A stretch of DNA of 64,000 bases from Nematostella vectensis. Taxonomy: Eukaryota; Cnidaria; Anthozoa; Actiniaria; Edwardsiidae. Shown piece by piece: positions 39,601 to 51,600 of this stretch. Both the position numbers and the translations under genes were made by a program. The notes under the pieces were generated by a model. The model made no database searches and was not told the DNA's origin. It was given only the letters and a program-made list of their open reading frames with translations. Location: positions 16,504,887 through 16,568,886 of the forward strand of contig NC_064034.1 in the NCBI RefSeq assembly GCF_932526225.1, given 5' to 3'. How positions within the stretch are numbered: the first letter of the stretch is position 1; each line of letters begins with the position of its first letter.

Positions 39601-42600
39601 TGACTTGGCTGAATGTTTGTGTTAGGTATATACCTTATCTCTGCGTGATTTGGCTAAATGTTTGTGTTAGGTACATACCTTATATCTGCGTGACTTGGCT
39701 AAGTGTTTGTGTTAGCTATATACCTTATCTCTGCGTGACTTGGCTGAATGTTTGTGTCTTAGGTATATACCTTATCTCTGCGTGACTTGGCTAAATGTTT
39801 GTGTTAGGTATATACCTCATCTCTGGGTGACATGGCTAAGTGTTTGTGTTAGGTATATACCTTATCTCTGCGTGACTTGGCTAAGTGTTTGTCTTAGGTA
39901 TATACCTTATCTCTGCGTGACTTGGCTAAGTGTTTGTCTTAGGTATATACCTTATCTCTGCGTGACTTGGCTATGTGTTTATGTGTTAGGTATATACCTT
40001 ATCTCTGCGTAACTTGGCTAAATGTTTGTGTCTTAGGTATCTGCGTGACTTGGGTAAATGTTTGTGTTAGGTATATACCTTATCTCTGCGTGACTTGGCT
40101 AAGTGTTTGTGTTAGGTATATACCTTATCTCTGCGTGACTTGGTTAAATATTTGTGTCTTAGGTATATACCTTATCTCTGAGTGACTTGGCTAAGTGTTA
40201 GCGTATTTCTATCAGGGATTATACCTCTGCATAAATGAACGCCAGGGGTAGAGCTCTCTCCCGAGGTTATCCCTCGCGCCAAGTGGCCCAGGAACAGCCA
40301 CATGGGTGCTGTACATGTTCGGCCTAAATACAAAATATAAGTAGTATATCATTATCGTTTAACATGTTGAGTAGTTGCTTAAAACAGCATCAACCCACAC
40401 TATTTCTTTCTTATGTATTTGGGGGAAAAAAGAAGAAAATGTGATGGATCACTACATACTGACCACCCTCCTTATTGGTATTCGTTAGAGTTTTTTCGAT
40501 GTGTGTGTTTTTGCCGACGAATTGTATTTAAAATCAAAGTAATGTGCTTTTTTCACGAGAATTTATACCTCGGCAGGTTGCTGAGATCTTGAAGAGCAAA
40601 GTGCATGTTATCCGTGATACTCTGAAATAAAACAACCAACCGGTTATTACAGAAACAGTGCCATAATGCTCAAAGGTGCCAGGGCCAGCGTGCCCTACAA
40701 GATTTGTCGCGCGCTACATGTTTTGGTAGTGGTTAAACTAGAAAACATTCAGGAGACATGTCGCACGCTACATGTCGCGCTCGACATGTCGCCTAGTTTA
40801 GCCATTATCAGTAACAAACATCAATAAGACACCATGGCAAAGACTTTCACGGAAAACAGGACATATTTCCATTGACTAGAAATCCCATTAAATTTTCACG
40901 AGCCAATTTCTCACCCTGTAAGCAGCCTCGTTCCCAGTGGAGAGGAAGGTGTCGCGCACGGAATGACTGACTGAGATATCCACTTCTAGGAAAAGGTTAT
41001 CACGACGCTTAACCAGAAACTCCGCAACCTAACATATAGATAGCAGCGTACATGGTCAGAGCAATCGCGTCAAGTTTGAGGCTTTGTTTGGTAAGTCGGT
41101 AATGTTGGAAACTATGACATCTAAAAACACAGACTGTCAGCAACGCAACGAATATAATCCGATGACGTCACGTTTAAAGCGATGCTGGGAAAGTCGACCA
41201 TGTTTGAAACTTTGACATCTTACCAGGCAGATCATTGGCCACACAATTATACCCGATGGTGAGTTCGCAGAACACTTAAAATCGCAATACATGATTCCTG
41301 GAAATGTGTTATGCAGCCTTGTAGTGTTCTAATCGGGTTTCTGTTGTGGAGCGGTACAACGGTACAGGTAACTCACGTTCCACGTTCCCAGGGCTCATTA
41401 ACTAGCACGGGAAACCCGATAAAATGACAGGGATTATATGGGTGTTTTGCAAGTCTCGAAGTCCAGCACTTTGACAAATGTATGCATGGGATTGTTCCCT
41501 TCCATTGTTTCTCCTTCGTCTCTAACATGCTCCAGTGGCCTCGATTGTTTCCGACAATGCCATGCATTCATTGGGCCTCACCTCATAAGGGTCAGTTGGG
41601 TTTTCCAGGTGATTGATCTGCCTTTGGATTTCCCTCAGTTCTGCTCCTGTTTAATTGAAATAATGAAGAATGTGAATTGAAAATGAATAGTGCAATTTGA
41701 GTTCACTCTGAAGCTTCTTAAGCCCGATGCGCGTTTGCATACAAAATACTTCGATAACTTATTATTTTGCTCTAGTCTTATCCTGACTAGTGGTCTTGAA
41801 ATTGTTTGTAGATTATGCCCTTGCTAAAGTTTTTGCATTCAATAAACACATCTCATGAATAGTTAATGCGGGATTACAAGACTTGCATATAACGTGTAGT
41901 TCAGTAGACTGATGGAGGGCATGTAGTCCTTTTTACCTATTCCTTCCATTTCTCTACGGACCTTCTTACCTATTCCTTCCGTTCCTCCCCAGCCCCTCTT
42001 ACCAAATCCTTCTGTTCCTCCCCAGTCCTTCTTACCTAATCTTCGGTTCCTTACCATTCCTCCTTACTATCCCTTCTGTTCCTCCCCAGTCCTTCTGACC
42101 TATTCTTTCCGTTCCTCCCCAGTCCTCCTTACCTAACCCTTCTGTTCCTCCCCAGTCCTCCTTACCTATCCCTTCCGTTCCTCCCCAGTCCTCCTTACCT
42201 ATCCCTTCCGTTCCTCCCCAGTCCTCCTTACCTATCCCTTCCGTTCCTCCCCAGTCCTCCTTACCTATCCCTTCCGTTCCTCCCCAGTCTGCAGTCACTC
42301 CAGAGAACTCCAGCTTCTGCGTCCCTAGTCGTGCAGTGGAGCTCCCCAGTCGCGCATGCGCACAAAGGTATTGACAAATGTCGTGCATGGAGGAGACCAA
42401 TTCCTTGAGCGAAAGCAGTCAAGAATAACAGTAAACAATTCAAGAAAAAAAAATGGCCGATTTGGGTGAACTGTGTTTTGGTTTTATATGAATATTCAGG
42501 CCCGTACCCAGGATTATTCTTGGGGAGGGGGGGGGGGTCGAAATAAAAAAAGTGGACCTAATATTTCCGGGGGGGGGGGGGGAGGGAGTTCTCTGGTAAA

Positions 42601-45600
42601 AATCTGACGGTGCCTTTGCAGTATCTCCAGGAGAGGTTTGATGTCGGATTTGGCTACATACCAGTGAGTTTTGTCTACAAATAATAGCACGTCTATAGAG
42701 AACCAAAAGTGGACCTTTGGCAGTTGTAAGGGGGTGCGTTCGCATCCCCCCCCCTAGGTACGGGCCTGATATTTTATTGAAATATATAGTCAGCTTTATT
42801 TAATGCTTTAGCAATATGTAATAGAATAAAGCCGCTGGAAGGATTGAATTCCATAGTGTGATTTAAAGGGCTTTAGTGCTTCTGTCCATCTCATTTGTCT
42901 TTTTGTTTTTGTGGCACTAAGACTCGTCACAGTTCGTCACACAAGTCAGCTCGAGCGTAATGAATAACGTGTTAGCAATTTAAGGCCTTAAGATAACAAG
43001 GATAATGAATAACGTGTTAGTAATTTAACGATAGGGATTTCTCTCTCACCAACATAACCGTCAGGGCGCGATTTCTTGTGTCAATCTTTTCTTTAGAGAA
43101 CATCTTCATCACCTGGGAATAGAAGAAAGGAAAAAGAGAAAAAAAAGGGATTGTGGGTGAATTGCCAGAATAGAAGGCAACTTGCAGATCCATAACAATA
43201 CCTCTGTGTAGTGTGGGATAAACCAGAGATTCATGAGTTTCTTGCCATCCACTGATAGCATTCTTCTCGGACGTGACTTGAAGTGTCTACAACAAATACA
43301 AAGACAAACTGTCTCACACACTTGAAAAGCCAAGTCTCAAAGCATTAGACTAATACAGCATATACAAGAGTCCAGTGAATACATAGCATCTAGTAGTACG
43401 TTAAATAGCCCTTGTCAGCCACACCTTTGTTATTGTTTTTATTTGATATTGGAGGCACATAATGTGATACAATCTCCAAATAACTTTCTGAAATAGTTTA
43501 ATACTTCCTTCACCAAACTCAATGGGAAATATCGCACCGGCTTTCCCAAACCAGCCGATTGAAATGGATTCTTTTTAACACTTGGTACTTTGCTAAGAGG
43601 ACAGAATGGCGGCTGATAGGGGCTGTTTAAAACGGACACATTGTGTGCATTATCACCAACCCATACACAGCCATAAACACTTCTTACTTGGGGTCCGGTG
43701 TTGGGTCATCGTCTTCTTCGCTTTTCTTCTCGTCTTCCTCGCCAATCATGAAATGTGCATCTCTGTAAAGGTGGATGAGTTGGGGAAAAATACAATATAT
43801 CAAATAAAGAGATCAAATGTCATGCTAAGTACTAAGGGACATAAGAAACTAAAATTTCTTTAAATCCCCTGTGATATGTACCTTGTGGTGGGAAAGTCAC
43901 CCATCAGATCCAACAAGCTTGTGGTGTAGGCAACAATCTGCCAACGATAACCAATGTTATAATAAAGCAAACCTTAGCTGTCTTACTATTTTATATAATA
44001 GATTCTAAGATAAAATAGTTTTGCTGTGTCTTTTCTGTCTGTTTTTATGAATAATTTTGCTGTTGGAAATGGTGTGCTAAGTGTGCTATCACCAATTTGA
44101 CAACAATTTTCCATTTTATGTAGGGCTGTGTTTTGGCACTTTAAAGGTTAATAATATCCCCCACCCCGGCCGTAAAGTAAAAGTACAAGAATTACCCGCG
44201 CTTGTAGGCCGTAAAGTAAAAGTACAAGCCTTACCCACGCTTGTAGGCCGTAAAGTAAAAGCACACGCCTTACCTGTGCTTGTAGCGAATACTGTGTAAC
44301 ACGTTTGTGAAGATTGGTGTTAAAGTCCATGATCAACTTTCTAAAAAGAGCAAAAGGTCCCATATAGAATCAATCTTACATTGTTAATTGAAATTCCCGT
44401 CTCAGAAATACTCAACAAGGGTAATACCCTCGGAATAAAAATTGGCCAAACAGAAAAAAACTTCCCTTTATTAACGGAAATGAAAAAGAGCGGACGGTAG
44501 CTCTATTTGCCACCCTCTTTCTTATTGGCTAAGCGACATTACAAGGCGAATCAGATTATTTTGATTTATTTCGATATATTTGCTTGGAGCAACAAGCCTA
44601 CAACTGCAACTCCCTGTGACAGACCTCTTGAGTTTGACGACTTCATCTATGCTCTTCAGCGTGACCCCCAGCTGTTCCTTCTTGCGGATGTACTCGTTCA
44701 ACATCTTGTCACGCAAGAACGTCTAGATAACACAACAAAACGTGACCGTAAAAAAAAATAGACTATTGCTTTTCATTTTAAGGTAATGTTCTCGGATATA
44801 AAACAACCTTGCTCTAAACATACGCAAAGAATGCAAATTCTGCTATGGTGTTTCTTTGGACGAATCATTTTGTATATTTTCATGGCGCAAACATTGGTAT
44901 TGCAATACATTATTGGTAGGGTGGACGTCGTGGTCGATCGAATGAAATTACGTCTCACGAGCAAAATTTTCTCCTGCTTGAGCTGTGAGTTTCTGGCCTC
45001 GCGAGGCAGCGTACAAAGTGCACGCGACAGAGCAAAAAAATGGCATGAAATTCTCCAACTATTAATAAATAAGCTCAAGATTCCACAAACAAGGAGTTCC
45101 TCTGACCAAAAGCTTAATTCTAAATTTTATTTAGATATTATTGAGCAAAGTTGGCTTAATTTCTGATCAGAGGCCGACTTCTCCCTACAAACGAGGAGAA
45201 TTTATACTTTGAACATTCGAAAATTGCACTTCAAGCCTCATATCTCAAAGACGAATCCATGAGAGTAAAGCACTTTTTAATATGTTGGTTAACATGACAA
45301 TAAGGAACCTCTATGCAAACATTCAAGCTTACCGAAGTTAACCAGACCTTATTTTGGGAAAACTTGCCATTTTTTTGCTCTGTCGGTGCACATGTGAAAT
45401 CGTCTTCACCGTGTGCGTCGGGCTTATTAGTAACCTTTATCTTTAGAACCAGGAGTGGTTGGCTTAGGTTTAGTTTACGTAACATTGATGCAAACAGTCC
45501 GTGGTATTTTACCACATGATACCACTCTACCGTAATCGCCCTTCCGTACTGCATTACGATCTGCCCAATCGCGATCGCACTGAAAGACTCATGCCACTAC

Positions 45601-48600
45601 CTTCTCTAGCTGAACAGACACGAAGACTTCCTGCATCTTGCGCTCGAACTCGCGGTCCAGCCTCTTAGTGGAGAAAGCGCTGAGGTGCGATGGACTCTCT
45701 TCCACCGAGTTACGGCGACTGGTCAGGGACTGATCACGTGACGAGCGAGGAGATAACCCGCTGCCACCACTAAAGAGATGATTTGGGTTATGGGAATTTG
45801 AATGCTAGGTAATCGACACTACCAATACCGTATTGTTCCAATAGCGATAACATAAGCCTCGTTATTACTTAGACGGCATCCCATCCCTGTCACGTGAGTC
45901 ACCTTTTCTCGGCCGTCGCTGCCTTCGCCTTCACGGCGCGGATCACTGCAGCACAGCCATCCATCCGCAGTAAGCTGGATATGATGATATTCTTATGGCA
46001 AATCTGCGGTGACATAGATCAGAAATATATAATCGAAAAACAAACAAGGATAACATGGTTGAGCAAACAAAGGATTCTACCTGTGTCATCAGCACTACCC
46101 CAAGCTTGTCCACGCCACTATCAGAAACAATCTACAATGAGACAAGAATTAAACGGTCTCTTGGTGAGTTTTTCAAAGCATTTCAATCAAGCATCATCGG
46201 GGACTTTGAGCCCGCGTTACACCGCAAAACAAAGGCAGTCGAGGCAAAAAATCGATACCGCGACATATTGAATGATCAATACTTTTGTTATTATATCATT
46301 GGAAAGCTCAATAAACGGGGAACAACATAATCCTATTTAGCTTTAGTGGTTCGCTGCACTAGTTGATTTTTAGACGGGGTTTAATTACGTGCTTGTTTTG
46401 AGCAAATCCATCTCCTCCAAATCTCGCGTAAAGTAGAATACCAGGATCCAGTAAAATGTGAAGCATTATCCGGGATCCGAAGTTTTCTTGAATCCCTTTA
46501 CACGGGGCGAACCAACGCCTATAGCATCCGAAAATACTAGGACTAGGCATTCAGGAATGATCACTCAAGCGTGGAACTTACATGCATAAAGCCTTCTCTT
46601 GTGCGGAAACTGAAGTTGCCCACGTGTTTCTCATCAAGCTCCTGTATGGCAAGTGGGAGATACGCTGGCGTGTACCTGAAAACACATCCACAACGCTGAA
46701 AATACGCCCAGTAGCAACTACATGATTGTAGCTGGTGATTTAAAGAGCCCTTGTCAGCCACGACTTTATAATTGTTTTCATTCAATATTGGAAACAAATA
46801 TGTGATTGAATTTCCCCAAAAAACATCTAAAAACAGATTTATACTTAACTTACCAAATTCGATAGAAAATTTTGAGCTGCTTCTCTATATCACCCGATGA
46901 AAATGGATGCTTTCTTAAGCTTGGTGAAAGTACCAGGAAATGGAAATGGATGCTTTCTTAATCTTGGTAAATGTACCAGGATGGCAAAAGGTTGACTGAC
47001 TCTGAAACACTTTTTCACACCCGCACGCTGGCACAAATAATGGACCGTAAATTAATCGTTGGAAAAAGTCAACATTGACGTACCTGTCGATACGACTATC
47101 ATCCTCTTGTATCAGAGTGATCGATACAGTGTCGGTATCCGCTTCGGGTTTTGTCTGGGCGAAGTCGAAAGAGACAATACGCAGGAACGCGTGGTATTCG
47201 TCAAATCCGATCTCTTTGGCGCGTCTTCGGTAGATCTGTCATTGAAACAAACATAAACTTGAACCCAGAACATAGAGTCCCAAAAATATAGCAAATACCA
47301 AATTTGTAGCTCAAAGAAAGTAAAAACATGCACATTTTGTTAAGATAAGTCAACACTTGGGTGAATCTTTAGGTTTTACACTCGTTTTCAGACACACGTG
47401 CACTTTGTGTTTATTCGTTTCCGAGTTGCGACTGTTGGTGACGGAAGCCACTTCGTCAAGAAAGCAGACAAAAGATATATACGCACGTATGCACAATTTC
47501 AACAACAACGCAAAGCTAAGAAACAATTCGAACTTTATTCAATTACTGGCTTTGTGTTTATCGGTATTTCTTCAGTGACAGTAGCTAAGAAGGCGATCAG
47601 CCGTGACAGGATGCAGAATTAGAAAAATTCAAAATTCATGGCTCAGGGTGCACGAGTGTAATGTGTTTTATAAAGCGTTCGAAAAAACGAGTAGCATTGC
47701 TGATCCAGCGTTAGCTCCTTTTCGGTTACCTTGGTGACTACTGATGTCTCTTGAGAGGCCATAATAAGCCGGTGCCGGAGGGTGATGACCTACGGAATGA
47801 ACGAGACTTGTCGTCACCCATACGGAGATAGGGCATAAACAAGATACATCAAGGGGAAACACCCTTGAATGGTACGAACCCCTGAATGGGTAAACGGCCT
47901 CGGGTTTAGACCCGTAGTCAGGATTTTGACGGGGGGGGGGGGGGGGGGGGGGGTTCGTTTACCCATTTAGGGGACCATTTTTTCTTAGGTAGCTCACCCA
48001 AGCTCGCAGTGGTACTCAATTTTCCTTTATTAGAGCGGACCTTCCAGTCAAGTGGGGTGGTTATTCCGAACGCCCCCCAAACCCCCCTGGTGAATTTTTA
48101 CCGCCTCAGGCCGCAGCCACCATATAAATCATATTTGACCACGAAACAAAGCTTAGACCGAAGAAGGGAAGGAGGCAAGCCGGCGATCCTGAAGAAGACC
48201 CTCCGAACAAAGACTAGAACCAGCTAACTCAACTCACGTCGGAACCGGGAATCGAACCCGGAAACCAGTATTGGGTGCGTGAATCCGTTCACAGAAGATT
48301 GATGGTGAGCAAATGAATGTTATTAATCTATTGTTACGTTGCCGCACAATAACTTGTGAATTTACCTCGAGGATCCTTGACCAGATTCTGGTAAGAATTT
48401 GCTGTTTCTCTTTAACGGATTTGCGTCCACCTCCTTTCTTATTCTCCTCGGCAGTGATTAGCGACTGGGCCACTTCGCAGACGAATAAAGGGTCTTCAAC
48501 AAACACCTCAGAAAACAGCTGAACAACAGAACCAGAGTTACAAAAAGCTAAGATATCAGTAGAACAAAACTAGATTACTGAATCTCCACATTAACACAAC

Positions 48601-51600
48601 TACTGGACGGCAGCGGATGCCATGGTATTCCCTTTAAAAAGCTATGTATGATCAGTTGCGAATCACTTTGCGCATGGAATACAGTAAAAACCCATGAGTA
48701 AAAACCTAGAATTTAAGAACCAATTGCTAACATTTCCTGTTATATACCATTTACATAAGAATATATTATACCTTAAATTTGTAACAGTTTCTTAATTTCA
48801 AAAAAATAATATCTAAACAAATTACATTAGTAAGTTCATAATGTAACTTTATGATGTCCTGGACTATGGTTTCTTTGTTAACTAAATAAAGAAGAAACGA
48901 TGTATAACTATCATTTTGCTAAAGCCATGACGTTATTATCAGGGTCTAAGAAATTAAGAATCAAGAACCTAGCCTGAATTTGTATCAAGCACATTTGTTA
49001 AAGATCCTTTTTAGCCTAACTTGAGAAAACGTAGGTCTTATTCGAGGGTTTTTACTGTAAAGTATTCCGTGGCTGTGATAAAAGTCGAAATCCCTTGATT
49101 CTCTCAATAAATCTAGCGGATTAATAATAAGGACCAAAAGACTCATATTGGATTGTCCAGGCTAGTTTCTGTCTCTACTTCAAAACGTAACCCCCCCCCC
49201 CCCCTTAATGGAAAGAAAGCAGAACAGTCCCATCCCAACACTCCGAAACGTATTCAACTCACGTCTTTTTGTGTCTGCACTGCAAAGTCATTCCCCGAGG
49301 GCTGCAGGAAGTCCCATTCTTTCTGTACCACTTCAAGCATCCGTCTCTCCATTGAGATGATCTCCCCCGTGCTCTTGGGCTTTTGCAGGTTCTGAAACGT
49401 CTACAAAAGAAACGAAAGCTCAGGAAAAAATCTGATAAAAAGACACCTCAATCTTAAGTAACAAGTCTAAATGAAGACACCAGAAATCAAGTAACAAGTC
49501 TAGAAAAAGTAACAAGTCTAGAAAAAGACACCAAAAATCTAAAGTACAAGTTTATAGGTAGAAACTCCAAATCTCAAGTAACATGTCGAAAAAAGAGAAA
49601 TGGCATTAAACCTTTAAAGAAATCTACAGTTAATAAACAACAATAAATCACTCAGACGCGTACCCAGGATTTTCCGGGGGTGGTGTTGGTTGGGGAGGGG
49701 AGGGGTAGTTGCGCAATCATAGGTACCATAGTAAAAGGACAGTATTTGACGATCGTCCAATAAAAATGAACCAACTTTTGGCCCCACTTTTTGGTACGCG
49801 CCTGTCACTCTCGCAACGTTATTCTTTCTCCGATTTCAAGGCCTGCCCTGAATACATGGTTAAGCGCTTTGGGTATCTTGGCACAGGTCTACCTTGAATA
49901 CATGGCTAAGCGCTTTGAGTATCTTGGCCCTGGACTACCTTGAAAACATGGCTAAGCGCTTGGGTTTCTTGGCCCAGGCCTATCTTGAATACATGGCTAA
50001 GCGCTTTGGGTATCTTGGCCCAGGCCTACCTTGAATACATAGCTAAGCGCTTTGGGTATCTTGGCCCAGGCCTGACTTGAATACATGGCTAAGCGCTTTG
50101 GGTATCTTGGCCCAGGCCTACCTTGAATACATCGTTAAGCGCTTTGGGTATCTTGGCCCAGGCCTGACTTGAATACATGGCTAAGCGCTTTGGGTATCTT
50201 GGCCCAGGCCTGACTTAAATACACGGCTAAGCGCTTTGGGTATCTTGGCCCAGGTCTACCTTGAATACATCGTTAAGCGTTTTGGGTATCTTGGCCCAGG
50301 CCTACCTTGAATACACGGCTAAGCGCTTTGGGTATCTTGGCCCAGGCCTACTTTGAATACATGGCTTAGCGCTTTGGGTATCTTGGCCCAGGCCTACCTT
50401 GAATACATGGCTTAGCGCTTTGGGTATCTTGGCAGCTAGAGCAAGTGAAGGATGGAACTCTAGCATGTAGATATACTGGAGAGCAGGCCTGTAAAAGAAA
50501 CAAATACAAGTGTTATGCAGGACGTCAAGAGGTTGTATTAACGAAAGAAACGTTCCTAATTAGACTGCAATTTAAAATGTCCTCATAGTATATGGTAACT
50601 CCATTACATCCTGAGGAAGTCATAAATACCAGCTAAGTATCTGATTAAGTCGCCACAACGGCCAATTCACCACATCAATGGCAATTTTGATACCGTGCAA
50701 AGCTCACCAAAAATGATGGTGAGTTTTATGGTATCAGATATGATAAGGTCTCGTTCAGACAATTTATGGGTTCTCGGAACGAGATGGAATCAAACTGAAC
50801 CAGTCTTCCGCAGCTTATTAGTGAGCATACAAATGAAAATGTGTGTTCTCCTGATCTGAAACAATCTTTTTCAAGATCAAGATCAAGATGAACTCTGGGA
50901 GAATGATCCTCGTAATCTGAAATGACTGTCTAAACAAGTTGAGTTTTGGGATCCCTCTGTGAAGACCCCGTGAAAGGCCTGGTCTGAAAAAATCTTGTCT
51001 AAAATAGATGAAATTTGGGAGTGTGAATAACCTCTCTGAAATGAACTTGTCTAAAAAAGGTGAACCTTGGAAGTGTGAAAACCCCTTTCTTAAAGCCGCA
51101 TTGTCACCAGTTTACTTCCGGTTGATGACGTAACAATTTCCGATGATTTTTAACGGAAAACGCGTAAAATATTTCAAAATATTGAAAGCAGTGTGTTTAT
51201 TGAAGTTTCTTTTTTTGAGGATGTTATTGATAATTTAGAGCGGATGGCCTGTTTAATATCTCGGATTTTAAAAGATTCTTTTGTCTTTTAATGGTTGAGG
51301 TTTCCGTCGGACCTCCGGAAGTAAACTGATGACAATGCGGCTTTAAATGATCTTGTCTAGAGAAGGAACGAACATGGTAAAGTGAGAAAATGTGCACAAT
51401 ACCTGCTGATGTTGACTGCGATATGTTGTTGGGGAATGACGCGATGAGGAAGGCCGAATAGCCCTGTGGACGAGCGAATATTAATCACCGCTGGGAAAAT
51501 CAACATTTAAAATGTAACACTTTATTTCGCCTGAATGTTATCAATGACTAAATTCCGCTTTTTTTTGTCATCTTGTCGAGGAGTCATGAGGCCGACTGTA

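Noticed and set aside
39492-40185. Plus-strand frames of WLNVCVRYIPYLCVT repeats
   Set aside because: Translated 45-bp minisatellite inside an intron.
48236-48310. Functional tRNA gene
   Set aside because: Only the T-arm/B box is clear; no complete cloverleaf with anticodon arm could be built.
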